Positions 51,787 through 60,167 of a DNA stretch of 64,000 nucleotides are shown one piece after another. The notes below the pieces were generated by a model. That model had not been told where the DNA came from. It worked only from the letters and a program-made list of their open reading frames with translations, and did not search any database. The position numbers and the translations under genes were made by a program. This DNA is from Ornithomonoglobus_A sp045532455 (lineage in GTDB: Bacteria > Bacillota > Clostridia > UBA1381): positions 116,404 through 180,403 of the forward strand of contig JAZSFX010000010.1 in NCBI GenBank assembly GCA_045532455.1. Reading direction: 5' to 3'. The stretch's first letter is position 1. Each line of letters opens with the position of its first letter.

Positions 51787-52442
51787 TATTTTATCAGCTC
51801 CTCAACTAATTTTAAGGAACACTCAAAAGCTTTGTTTGAAAGCTCGTCGTCCTTGAAATTTTTTCGTAAAATTATGTATAAACCATCGCCGTTTATGTTG
51901 TGTTTCTTTAAAATGCTGCTTTCCTTAAGCGGTATTCCGTAGCAGACACCTTTTTGGTCTTTAAGACCGTCAACGCCACCGACACCCAACTCCTCTGCAT
52001 TAAGGTACATTTCGTCGCAGTAGTCGAGGTCTAAAAGCAGTTGTGAGGCTTTTTCGTCTACTATGTATATAAATGAATCGTCTTCTTCCAAGCTAAGCAA
52101 CAATCTTGCCTCTAAAACACTGTTGTAATCAGCTTGCTCTATACCGTCGGTAAATCCGTTGTTGACAAACAACAGATGTTTTTTGCCATCGCCATTAACG
52201 TCAACTATGCGCTCCTCTAAATCTGCTTCAAGGTCTGTCTGCATTTGCTCACTTATGTGGAAATATGAGCCAAATATTACTTTTATATCCTGTTTTTCGC
52301 GGTTCGATACCTGATGAACTGTAATAAGGACTGCTAATAACGCACAAATAACAACAATGGTCGGTACTTTGTAGTAATCCCAAAAATACTCCCACCATTT
52401 TTTAGTAAATAATTTCGGTACTTCTCCGTATTTTTCTGCCAT
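51786..52442 (-). CDS. hypothetical single-pass membrane protein upstream of a sigma factor
   Basis: A 218-residue protein. It begins with a short cytoplasmic tail rich in Trp and Tyr (KKWWEYFWDYYKVP), then one membrane helix (TIVVICALLAVLITVHQV), then about 175 residues probably outside. The outer part contains VDVNGDGKKHLLFVNNG, resembling a Ca-binding Dx[DN]xDG loop. I do not recognise the family. The stop overlaps the start of the sigma gene, so expression is coupled. An anti-sigma or sensor role is only an inference from position. Confidence 0.7.
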   Translation of the reverse strand: MAEKYGEVPKLFTKKWWEYFWDYYKVPTIVVICALLAVLITVHQVSNREKQDIKVIFGSYFHISEQMQTDLEADLEERIVDVNGDGKKHLLFVNNGFTDGIEQADYNSVLEARLLLSLEEDDSFIYIVDEKASQLLLDLDYCDEMYLNAEELGVGGVDGLKDQKGVCYGIPLKESSILKKHNINGDGLYIILRKNFKDDELSNKAFECSLKLVEELIK

Positions 52443-52457
52443 TTTTTCACGTCCTTT

Positions 52458-53717
52458 TTAATATTCCGCCATAAAGCCTGCAACAAGCTTTGTAAGCTTT
52501 ACAAATTCATCACAGACAATATACTCGTTTATCTGGTGTGCGCCGCCCTTTTCGTCGAAGCCTCTGCCGCCGCCGAACATTACTGACCTTGGTGATCCGT
52601 AAAGTGTAAACATCGGTAGGTCTGAAAGACATGCACCGCACTTTTTCATTGGTGCACCAACTTCCTCACCAAGTGCACAAAGAGTATTTACTGTAAAGTC
52701 GTTATCCTTGCCTACTACGTATTTGAAAAATCTTGTTTTTCTTTCTATTACAGGCGGATTTAAACCGATTTCTTCGAACTCATCTGCAACTGCTGCGCGA
52801 ATATCATCAAGCTCCTTGTTGATTAACTCCTCGTCCTTATCGGTGTAGAAAGTAACCTTGAACGAGCCTCTGTCCATATTTACGCCGCCTGCTTCGCCAA
52901 CTGCAAAGTTCATAATTCTTGTTGCATTTTTAACAACATCAGTTCCTGTAAACAGTGGGTTTGCATCTAATTCTGCTTTTCTTCTTTGTTCGAACTTTTC
53001 AAGCTCTCTCACAAGAAGATTTAAGCCTTTTAGTGCCTTTGAACAGTTACTCTCGGAGGTTTTTGAGCTTGCGCTGAACAAGAGCTCTGCACCGCCGCAG
53101 CCGCTATCCCACAATTCTCCCACAAGACCGTCAACATTAAGACAGTCGTCGCACGGATATTTAAGACACGAAGCCAACGCACCATTTGAGCCACCGTGCT
53201 CCTCATCACAGTATGCACTGAATACAAAGTCATAATCCAAAACAATACCGTGCTCTTTCATTTTCTTTATTAAAAACATGGCTATTGCGCAACCGTATTT
53301 GTCATCACAAGCACCTCTGCCATATATTTTACCATCTTTTATATCTCCGCAAAGGGGCTCAAACTCCCAGCTATCAGGGTCGCCGATTTCAACGGTATCA
53401 AAATGTGCCGCTATCATAAGACGCTTTTGGTGGTTTTTGCCCGGAATTAAAACTGTGCAGTTTTTTCTGTTTTCTAAGTTTCTGCCCGGATAATAGTCGG
53501 GGTGGTTTTCTATTCCTTCAATCTCAAGAGGTGAGTATACCTCCGCCTCGTAACCTATGTTTTTAAACCATTCGCCGATATACTCCGCACACTCTGTTTC
53601 ATTTCCGTGTGCACCAAAGTTTTCGGAATTGATTTTAATTAAATTGCTAAGAATTTCAAAAAGCTCTTGCTTGTCCTCTTCGATTATCTTAAAAAATGTT
53701 TCTTTTAAGTTACTCAT
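52458..53717 (-). CDS. M20 family metallopeptidase
   Basis: A 419-residue zinc peptidase or deacylase of the M20/ArgE/DapE type. Metal ligands are in LMIAAHFDTVEIG, GRGACDDKYGCAIAM and YCDEEHGGSNGA (catalytic Glu pair). A dimerisation-domain segment with NMDRGSFKVTFYTDKDE and a terminal GGGRGFDEKGGAHQINEY follow. The start at 53717 (MSNLKETFFK) follows GGAG; 63 earlier in-frame codons are non-coding in character. It is the first gene of the sigma factor cluster. Confidence 0.88.
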   Translation of the reverse strand: MSNLKETFFKIIEEDKQELFEILSNLIKINSENFGAHGNETECAEYIGEWFKNIGYEAEVYSPLEIEGIENHPDYYPGRNLENRKNCTVLIPGKNHQKRLMIAAHFDTVEIGDPDSWEFEPLCGDIKDGKIYGRGACDDKYGCAIAMFLIKKMKEHGIVLDYDFVFSAYCDEEHGGSNGALASCLKYPCDDCLNVDGLVGELWDSGCGGAELLFSASSKTSESNCSKALKGLNLLVRELEKFEQRRKAELDANPLFTGTDVVKNATRIMNFAVGEAGGVNMDRGSFKVTFYTDKDEELINKELDDIRAAVADEFEEIGLNPPVIERKTRFFKYVVGKDNDFTVNTLCALGEEVGAPMKKCGACLSDLPMFTLYGSPRSVMFGGGRGFDEKGGAHQINEYIVCDEFVKLTKLVAGFMAEY

Positions 53718-53825
53718 TGTTTTTCTCCATTTCAGACTTTTTGTTGTAAAAAAGTAACACACGTTAATTATACCACAACAGCCGCGCAATTTCAACCAAA
53801 TTAAGCAAAAATTAAGAAATTGTAC

Positions 53826-54224
53826 ATAAAAAAATCGCTCATTTTTACATAAACGAGCGACAAACGCAATATAAAAGGCATTCCAGGTAGAATCTGTTTT
53901 TGGCAAGATAAATCAGCAACGGTCCCCACCATTGCTATATTATGCCATACCACTCCCTTGTAAGCTTGGGTTGTGTAAGCTTTGTGGTATGTTTTAGAGG
54001 TGGTACAAGAGAGATTTCCACCAATGCAAATGACAAGAGAGAGAATTAATGTCATTATCAACACTGCTAGCGTGTTCACAAGCAATAAAAAGATTAATTT
54101 GCTTTCTGGAACAAAAAACCCTAAATTCCAAAAAGACAGAAGGACTTTTTATTTTTTGTGTCGCCTCTTTCAGATTCCACATGGACTGCTCCACATTATA
54201 AAAATGTGGAAATCACACCGCGTC
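53826..54224 (-). ncRNA. predicted structured RNA of about 400 nt at the prophage border
   Basis: Bounded by a minus-strand promoter at 54231-54259 and a terminator at 53828-53859 (CGCTCGTTTATG...AATGAGCG plus T-run). Hairpins are frequent: CCACATTTTTATAATGTGG, GGTGG/CCACC, a long CATACCAC/GTGGTATG stem enclosing two AAGCTT sites, and GCAATGGT/ACCGTTGC. Hydrophobic frames on this strand have no ATG with a ribosome binding site. It is transcribed away from the prophage. I do not recognise a known RNA family. Confidence 0.4.
53828..53859 (-). terminator. terminator of the border RNA
   Basis: CGCTCGTTTATGTAAAAATGAGCG forms the stem-loop in two parts (CGCTCGTTT and AAATGAGCG), followed by seven Ts on the minus strand. 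Confidence 0.75.
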
Positions 54225-54230
54225 ATATTG

Positions 54231-54259
54231 ATTATAACATAAAGATACGTTAAAAACAA
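54231..54259 (-). promoter_or_regulatory. promoter of the border RNA
   Basis: TTGTTT, 17 bases, TATAAT on the minus strand, divergent from the prophage promoter 40 bases away. Confidence 0.55.
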
Positions 54260-54297
54260 GGCTTTTTTAAAAAAAGTTAAATTTACAAATCACATTT

Positions 54298-54326
54298 TTG
54301 AAAATTACATACACAAAAAATATAAT
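54298..54326 (+). promoter_or_regulatory. promoter of the prophage virion operon
   Basis: TTGAAA, 17 bases, TATAAT, about 30 bases before the GTG start of the first prophage gene. Confidence 0.65.
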
Positions 54327-54354
54327 AATGCTGAAGAAAGGAGGTGAATCCTAC

Positions 54355-54597
54355 GTGTATAAATGCACAGACAAGGGGGCACTGCTGGCTATGGAGGAGC
54401 ATCACATAGGCGGAGAATACTACGACGAGGAATACGACGAGGAATACAACAAAAACTTTTGCGATGACTGTAACGAAAGAATTGAATTTTTTGATGACCG
54501 TTATATGTATGAGGGGCGGTGTGTGTGCGCCAATTGCCTTAAAGAACTTCTGTTTGAGGAATTTTCGGCAGATTGTCGCATAAAGGACGGGACATAG
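54355..54597 (+). CDS. small zinc-finger-like prophage protein
   Basis: About 80 residues starting at a GTG with AAAGGAGGTG 8 bases upstream. An acidic stretch (GEYYDEEYDEEYN) is followed by two cysteine pairs, FCDDCNE and VCANCLK, spaced 22 residues apart, which should bind zinc. Function unknown. Small Cys-pair proteins are common ahead of phage terminases. First gene of the prophage operon. Confidence 0.65.
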   Translation: MYKCTDKGALLAMEEHHIGGEYYDEEYDEEYNKNFCDDCNERIEFFDDRYMYEGRCVCANCLKELLFEEFSADCRIKDGT

Positions 54598-54622
54598 CAA
54601 AACGAGAGGAGGTGCAGCGAAG

Positions 54623-55222
54623 ATAGAGCAAGACGCCACAAAAATGCTTTCCGATAAAGAGGATTTGTTTTGCATGATTTACTCAAAATGCTTTGACGCA
54701 CCAAAAGCCTATTCAAAAGCGTTTGATACCGATGTAAACACCGCCAAAACAAAAGCTTTGGCGCTTTTGGAAAATGAGCACATAAGAGAAAGAATAAAAC
54801 AGTTAAAAACCGCCCGGTTTGACAGAGAAATGATAGATGCCGATGACGTTATAGGTATGTATATCAAAATTGCGTTTGCAGACGTAACAGATTTTATTGA
54901 GTTTGGAAAAAAAACAGAGCTTGATGAAAACGGAAACGAAACCGTAGTAAACGAAGTAAATCTCAAGCATGAGTGCGGAACGGATTTTGAAGCAGCAGCA
55001 ATTTCAAGCATATCAAACTCAAAAACCGGCTGGAAAGTAAATTTCTACGACAGAATGAAGGCGCTCGAATGGCTCGGAAAGCATCTGGGACTCGATGGCG
55101 AAAAGGAAACTGATAAGTCCCAGACAGGAATAATTATTTTACCGTCCATAAACGATGACGGAAAAGAAAAGAAAGGAGAAAGTACATATGAATTGGAGAA
55201 ATGTACAAGTCATGAACAATGA
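54623..55222 (+). CDS. phage terminase small subunit
   Basis: About 192-199 residues, terminase_2-like. The N-terminal helix-turn-helix region reads FCMIYSKCFDAPKAYSKAF, and the middle has MIDADDVIGMYIKIAFADVTDF and WKVNFYDRMKALEWLGKHLGL, a pattern typical of these DNA-recognition subunits. The usual ATG is at 54644. A full AGGAGGTG site sits 9-10 bases before an in-frame ATA at 54623, so initiation may use that rare codon. It overlaps the next gene by 35 bases. Confidence 0.85.
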   Translation: MEQDATKMLSDKEDLFCMIYSKCFDAPKAYSKAFDTDVNTAKTKALALLENEHIRERIKQLKTARFDREMIDADDVIGMYIKIAFADVTDFIEFGKKTELDENGNETVVNEVNLKHECGTDFEAAAISSISNSKTGWKVNFYDRMKALEWLGKHLGLDGEKETDKSQTGIIILPSINDDGKEKKGESTYELEKCTSHEQ

Positions 55223-55619
55223 CAACAAAGACGAAGAGGACATAAACGCTCTTCGTGCCGATGCAAAAAAGTATCGCGAACAATTACAACAGCAACAGGA
55301 GTTTGACGAAAAAGTCAAGCAAATCAGAGAAAACTGGCAAAAAGATATCGAGGCAATTCAAAAAGTCGTTCCTCAGTTCGATTTCGAAAAGGCAATGCAA
55401 AATGAGAAGTTTTATAATCTCATTATGAGCGGTGAGTCTATACCTATTGCATATCTTGCTATAAACCATTCCGAACAAGCCATGCCTTCATCAAGAAGAC
55501 GTGTAATTGTCCAGAACGGTCAAAGCACATCGAACGCAAACGGCTCTCCCGAGGAAAATGTTGCAGGAATGTCCGACGAGGATTTTGCAAAGTATCTAAA
55601 GAAGTTAAAGAACAGATAA
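55188..55619 (+). CDS. putative scaffold / capsid assembly protein
   Basis: A 143-residue, highly charged, helical protein with a coiled-coil stretch (LRADAKKYREQLQQQQEF) and a basic SSRRRVIV segment. Position directly before the capsid gene, coiled coil and charge fit a scaffold, but no family is recognised. ATG at 55188 follows AAAGGAGAAAG; the longer frame from 55155 has no such site. Confidence 0.6.
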   Translation: MNWRNVQVMNNDNKDEEDINALRADAKKYREQLQQQQEFDEKVKQIRENWQKDIEAIQKVVPQFDFEKAMQNEKFYNLIMSGESIPIAYLAINHSEQAMPSSRRRVIVQNGQSTSNANGSPEENVAGMSDEDFAKYLKKLKNR

Positions 55620-55637
55620 GAAAGGAAGTTATAAACT

Positions 55638-56843
55638 ATGGCAAATGAAACAATTCTGAATTTAAACACAACCTCCTCTTATGGAGTACAACCACTATAT
55701 CAACCTGTTTTGAACAGACAACTTGTGTGTAGTGCAAAAACAGAAATGATACACCACCAATTTGGTCAGAAGGCAAAAATGGAAAAGGGCAAGGGTAAAA
55801 TTGTTGCCTGGGATAAAATGAGTCCGCTGCCTTTGGCAAAGACACCTCTTACAGAGGGTATCACTCCTGAGGGTACATCTATGAATATATCAAGAGTAAC
55901 AGGAATTCCGAAGCAGTACGGTGCGTATATCGCAACAACTGACCAGTTCGATTTCTTTACTCCTGACCCATCTCCCGAGATTTTGAGAATTAACGAAACT
56001 CTTGCAAACAATGCAGGCGAAACTCTTGATTCTCTTACTGCTGATGTGTTGGCAACAGGTCTTAATGTTTACTATGCAGGCGGAAAGAGCGCACGTTCTG
56101 AGCTTGTTGAGGGCGACGTTGCAACTATCGATACAATAAGAGAAATTGTGAGAACTCTTAAAGTAAACAAGGCAAAGAGAATAGACGGTAAATATGTTGC
56201 AATCGTGCACCCTGACATCGCTCATGACCTTATGAGTGATGATAAGTGGATTCACGCTCAGCAATATCAGGCAAGAACTCCGTTGTTTGAGGGTGAAGTC
56301 GGCGAGCTTTACGGTGTAAGATTTGTCGAAACTCCGCTTGCAACAGTTTTCAGAGGTGAAAAACTTGCCGGCTATGACGAGCTTACTATTCTGAAAAAGG
56401 AAGACAGTAACAACGCTCTTTTCTTAGTGGAAAAGCTTACCGACGCACAGGCAGAATCACTTGAGGGCGTATCATTGCTTGTAGGCGGAAAAACTTATAC
56501 CGTTGCCGGAGCAGTATCAAGTGAGTCAGCCTCAAATAACATTGCGACTCTTTTCTTGGAGGAAGATACTACAGGTGCATTTATAGAGCCTGATATGAAA
56601 ATCTATCCGGCAGGCGGTGCTGCGTCATCAAAGCCTGTATATGCTACTCTTATACTTGGTGCAGATGCGTACGGTGTAACTGACCCCAAGAGTACACTCG
56701 AAAACATAACAAAGGCGCTTGGCTCTGCAGGAAGCGGCGACCCACTTAACCAGAGAGCTACTATGGGTTGGAAGTCTTATCACTTGTGTAAGATTCTGAC
56801 AAATATGTATATGGTAAGACTTGAATCTTTAGCAACAGCCTGA
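55638..56843 (+). CDS. major capsid protein, N4-gp56 family
   Basis: A 401-residue protein recognisable as the N4-gp56 capsid family: an N-terminal YQPVLNRQLVCSAKTEMIHH, the KGKGKIVAWDKMSPLPLAKT and PLTEGITPEGTSMNISRVTG segment (written here in parts), the QYGAYIATTDQFDF stretch, IVHPDIAHDLMSDDKWI, and a C-terminal GDPLNQRATMGWKSYHLCKI. HK97-type fold expected. Such capsids occur in podoviruses. Ribosome site AAAGGAAG upstream. Confidence 0.88.
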   Translation: MANETILNLNTTSSYGVQPLYQPVLNRQLVCSAKTEMIHHQFGQKAKMEKGKGKIVAWDKMSPLPLAKTPLTEGITPEGTSMNISRVTGIPKQYGAYIATTDQFDFFTPDPSPEILRINETLANNAGETLDSLTADVLATGLNVYYAGGKSARSELVEGDVATIDTIREIVRTLKVNKAKRIDGKYVAIVHPDIAHDLMSDDKWIHAQQYQARTPLFEGEVGELYGVRFVETPLATVFRGEKLAGYDELTILKKEDSNNALFLVEKLTDAQAESLEGVSLLVGGKTYTVAGAVSSESASNNIATLFLEEDTTGAFIEPDMKIYPAGGAASSKPVYATLILGADAYGVTDPKSTLENITKALGSAGSGDPLNQRATMGWKSYHLCKILTNMYMVRLESLATA

Positions 56844-56884
56844 GGATTTTTCTTGATGAACGAAATAAGCTTCATATCTTACAG

Positions 56885-56929
56885 CTTGCCGGGTCTTGAA
56901 GTATCTGCATACGTCTGCAACCCGGCAAA
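56885..56929 (+). repeat. hairpin after the capsid gene
   Basis: TTGCCGGGT pairs perfectly with ACCCGGCAA over a 25-base loop. There is no strong T-run, so it may slow exonucleases or stop polymerase only weakly. GATTA/TAATC arms lie just beyond, at 56943-56965. Confidence 0.55.
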
Positions 56930-57010
56930 CTGCAACCTATTTTGATTATTTCACTCATTCGTAATCATCGTGCAAATTTCCCATTAGGCAGACTAATCTT
57001 CATATCTCGC

Positions 57011-57070
57011 AGGGGAGGGGCGGTTTTGTCGCTACAATTTGCAATGCAAATTGTTTGTGCTCCTCCCTCA
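57011..57070 (+). repeat. host-type repeat fragment inside the prophage
   Basis: Outer GGGGAGGGG and CTCCTCCC arms enclose a core matching, in reverse, the 5309-5346 core of the element in the tpiA-gpmI gap (CGGTTTTGTCGCTACAATTT and GCAAATTG). It lies in the 268-base gap between capsid and next phage gene. Confidence 0.65.
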
Positions 57071-57111
57071 AGGGACACAAAAACAAACAAAAAAACAGGA
57101 GGTAAAAAATT

Positions 57112-57348
57112 ATGTCAAACAAAGAATATTTAGATGAGCTTGTGGAGGTTTATGTCCGCAAGCCCGACGGAGAAGCCGACAACGCATTTGTTGTAACACT
57201 AAACGGAGTAAACTATCAGATTCGCTATGGCGAAAAGGTAAAAGTTCCGAGAAAGGTTGCACTCATAATAGAAGAAAGCGACAGAAATATGGCAAAGGCA
57301 GACGAGGCGGCGGCAAAATTCTTGGATAAGTTTTTGGGTAATTGTTAG
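57112..57348 (+). CDS. small prophage structural protein of unknown function
   Basis: A 78-residue protein (MSNKEYLDELVEVYVRKPDG) with a perfect AGGAGGT site. The sequence FVVTLNGVNYQIRYGEKVKV followed by ALIIEESDRN resembles small phage head-associated proteins found next to capsid genes, but I cannot name a family. Confidence 0.65.
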   Translation: MSNKEYLDELVEVYVRKPDGEADNAFVVTLNGVNYQIRYGEKVKVPRKVALIIEESDRNMAKADEAAAKFLDKFLGNC

Positions 57349-57357
57349 GAGTAAAAT

Positions 57358-59184
57358 ATGAGTTTTATATCAGGGGACAATAAACAAAAAACAATATCAA
57401 AGTTTTTGGGAATAAACCGTCGCGAAAGCTCGCAAAGCGGGGAAATGCTTAACGCTATAAATGTCTGTGCCGACGAATATCCCTGTTTAAAAACTGTTAA
57501 ATCTCCCAAAAAACTCACAATGACCGACGCCGGCTCAAACGCCATCACAAACATAAGAGCTGTCATTGTACCCGGCGGAGAGTATGACGGAACTTTCACA
57601 GGCGTTGCCGGCAAATATTTTTATTACAAGAACAAGAGAATACCATTTTTTGGTGATGCAAGCATTCCCGAAACGGGAGATGTATTTCTTACCGAAATCA
57701 ACGGTAACATTATAATATGCTGCTACAACAACTTCAACGACAGGTGTTTGCTTTTTTATAACTATAACGGATATACCAAGTATAGCGAAAGAACATCAAA
57801 GGGCTATGTTGTACGCTGCGACTGTGCACAATTTGTAACCGCAAACAACAGCTTTATAAAAACACTTCCCGCAGCCCTAAGTAGCAGCGCAGAAACAACC
57901 TACAGATTTTATGGCGATGCAACCCTGTATTTTTCTAATTTTAAAGTAGGCGACAGTATTGTAATTGATAATCTTATTTCGAAATACAACGAAAATAAAG
58001 GCACCACCTACTCCTATGCAAGAGAAACCCTTATTCGTGAAAGCCGCTTCCAGAGCGCTGCCGCCGACGATGAAGTTGTTTGCCTTGTAACTGCAGTAGA
58101 TGCAAAAAAGAACGGGGAAATGAGCACACTTGACTATGTTGCATACAATATTGACGGTGAAATTGTATCTCCCAAAGGATATGTTGCATTCAGCTATGAC
58201 GATGCCGGATACCGAACAACCTCATTAAATCATAAAGGCGCCGTTATCCGCAAAGCAATGCCTATTATGAACAGTGTTTGTATACACAACAACAGACTTT
58301 GGGGTGTAAATCCAAATGGCGAATATATCTATTCATCAAAGATGGGCGATTTTCGTGAATTTAATTGCTTCGATGGACTTTCCTCTGACAGCTATTACGT
58401 TGGCATTGGCAGCGGCGGTGGTTTTGTAGGAATATATACGTACAAAAATTACATTCTTGCCTTCAAAAGGGACTGCATTTATATAATAAGCGGAACATTA
58501 CCAACAAACTTTACAATATCGAGAGTAGTAGAGGGTTTTGGCTGCATTGATATAAAAAGCTGCTCCATTTGTGGCGGAAAGCTATATTTTCTGTCTGAAA
58601 ATGGCTTCTATCGCTTTGACGGATTAACCTTTGAGCTTCTTTCCCAAAAGCTTAACCGCAAATACGTTTCAGCAATAGGCTTTGGTACAACACACAAATA
58701 TTACGCCTACTCCTTAAGCGAAGACAACAAAAAAGAACTGCTCGTTTTTGATGAGATATACAACGTATGGCATACATTAAGCACACCCGAGCCAATACAC
58801 GGATTTTTCTCAAGTCTTGGCAATGTATACGGTGCGGGAAGCAGCGGAATTTATCTTTTTGATGGCGACGAAAACAGTAGCTGGCTTATGGAAACCATAA
58901 ACTTTTTCGAAGACGATTGCTCCAATTCATACATAAATGAAATCTGGATAAGAGCCAAAATTGCATCGGGCAAAAAAATCGATGTGTTCAGTGCAAGTAA
59001 CCTCAGCGGCTACATCAGAAACGAAACTTTGACGGGGACAGGTAAAATAAAAGTCTATCGAGTGCCTGTTAGATGGAGAAATGCAAAGGATTACAAAATA
59101 AAGCTTGAGGGCGATGGCGAAAGCATTATTTACAACATAGAACTGCACAGTGCTGATGGTGGCAGACAGTATATCAAGACATAA
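57358..59184 (+). CDS. phage head/tail hub protein, P22 gp10-like beta-propeller
   Basis: A 608-residue protein rich in beta strands with repeated aromatic-glycine motifs (YIYSSKMGDFREFNCF, YIISGTLPTNFTISRVVEGF, GCIDIKSCSICGGKLYFLSE, NGFYRFDGLTFELLS). This resembles DNA stabilisation or tail-hub proteins of P22-like viruses, which plug the portal after packaging. The assignment rests on pattern and genome position. It starts 10 bases after the previous gene. Confidence 0.62.
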   Translation: MSFISGDNKQKTISKFLGINRRESSQSGEMLNAINVCADEYPCLKTVKSPKKLTMTDAGSNAITNIRAVIVPGGEYDGTFTGVAGKYFYYKNKRIPFFGDASIPETGDVFLTEINGNIIICCYNNFNDRCLLFYNYNGYTKYSERTSKGYVVRCDCAQFVTANNSFIKTLPAALSSSAETTYRFYGDATLYFSNFKVGDSIVIDNLISKYNENKGTTYSYARETLIRESRFQSAAADDEVVCLVTAVDAKKNGEMSTLDYVAYNIDGEIVSPKGYVAFSYDDAGYRTTSLNHKGAVIRKAMPIMNSVCIHNNRLWGVNPNGEYIYSSKMGDFREFNCFDGLSSDSYYVGIGSGGGFVGIYTYKNYILAFKRDCIYIISGTLPTNFTISRVVEGFGCIDIKSCSICGGKLYFLSENGFYRFDGLTFELLSQKLNRKYVSAIGFGTTHKYYAYSLSEDNKKELLVFDEIYNVWHTLSTPEPIHGFFSSLGNVYGAGSSGIYLFDGDENSSWLMETINFFEDDCSNSYINEIWIRAKIASGKKIDVFSASNLSGYIRNETLTGTGKIKVYRVPVRWRNAKDYKIKLEGDGESIIYNIELHSADGGRQYIKT

Positions 59185-59208
59185 ATTCTAAGAAAGGGGC
59201 TGATAAAA

Positions 59209-59997
59209 ATTATAATAGAAGATGTAATATACGCAAGCGACTGTTTGTTCCCAAATGAATTTCACAAAAGAGAAAAGGTTATGTGGTGCAACGAATTGGG
59301 ATCAATGCTTATGCGCGAGCATTTGATGGTGTTCGAAAGAACAACACTATTACCCGATGCAAACGGTACATATACACTTCCCGACGAGATAAACTCTCTC
59401 GACGTTGACAGAATTATTGCCAACGGAAAAGTAATACGAAAAAAAGACGGACGGTTTAAGGGAATAACATATCTTAATACTAAAAAAGGGGTTGACGGTG
59501 TCCCTATTTGCTTTAAAAACACTCCAAAAGGAAGTATAGAAGTCGTTTACAAGAAAAAGTATGAGGATATAAGGGTTGTGGATATACAAACCTCCGCAAC
59601 TATGGACAAAAACACCATGATAATAGACTGTAATTCTCTCAGGGTTGGTGATGAATTGGAGCTTACAACAAACTTTGACTCTTATTATGTTGTTGTTAAG
59701 GGTATAACATATAATTCTGACGGAAAAGCTGTGGTAGAATTTGATATAGATACAGGTGAGCAAGGCGAAACAAACGTCTCTATTACCAGATGTCTTACCG
59801 AAAAAACGGTTGTTGACGCACCTTATGATATGCTCTATATTGACTTTCTTAATGCCAAATACTGCTTTTATCAACGTGATTACGAAAACTACAATGCGCA
59901 TATGGCAGTATTTAATTCCCGACTTGCAGACCTTGATATGTACCTTGCAAAATCAAGACCGTCATCACCCGATACAGTGTTAAGGAACTGGTATTAA
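59209..59997 (+). CDS. phage head-tail adaptor-like protein
   Basis: About 250-262 residues. Function inferred only from position between the gp10-like and terminase genes. The sequence has a long beta-rich middle and a C-terminal DMLYIDFLNAKYCFYQRDYE. No ATG exists near the ribosome site: AAAGGGGC is followed 8 bases later by ATT at 59209, in frame with the ORF. TTG at 59245 (FPNEFHKREKV) and ATG at 59281 are further in. The ATT start is proposed because it fits the spacing. Confidence 0.6.
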   Translation: MIIEDVIYASDCLFPNEFHKREKVMWCNELGSMLMREHLMVFERTTLLPDANGTYTLPDEINSLDVDRIIANGKVIRKKDGRFKGITYLNTKKGVDGVPICFKNTPKGSIEVVYKKKYEDIRVVDIQTSATMDKNTMIIDCNSLRVGDELELTTNFDSYYVVVKGITYNSDGKAVVEFDIDTGEQGETNVSITRCLTEKTVVDAPYDMLYIDFLNAKYCFYQRDYENYNAHMAVFNSRLADLDMYLAKSRPSSPDTVLRNWY

Positions 59998-60011
59998 AAG
60001 GAGGACAAGAT

Positions 60012-60167
60012 ATGATATTAGATATAGATTATCCGCCATCAAATGCAACTGTGTATCAGTTACAGGCGTGGTGTGTTTCTTTACTTGATGAGCTTAATGT
60101 TGCTTTCGGAAAGCTCAACGACGTCAATATTATGAGCGATAGCGAAAAGCTGGTAAACTGGAAATGA
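60012..60167 (+). CDS. 51-residue prophage protein
   Basis: A short ORF beginning MILDIDYPPSNATVYQ and ending EKLVNWK, with AGGAGG 8 bases upstream and an ATGA overlap with the large terminase gene. Overlap, ribosome site and uninterrupted frame support a real gene. No function is recognised. Confidence 0.6.
   Translation: MILDIDYPPSNATVYQLQAWCVSLLDELNVAFGKLNDVNIMSDSEKLVNWK

Noticed and set aside
53801..54085. A 94-codon minus-strand frame with a hydrophobic start (LIMTLILSLVICIGG) near the prophage border
   Set aside because: Its possible start codons have no ribosome binding site, the frame continues upstream to a stop without ATG, and it runs through the terminator hairpin. A structured RNA explains the region better.
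53718..54298. A tRNA gene as prophage attachment site
   Set aside because: No cloverleaf or T-loop motif (GTTCRA) in a tRNA setting was found, and no direct repeat partner is available because the prophage's other end is outside the window.
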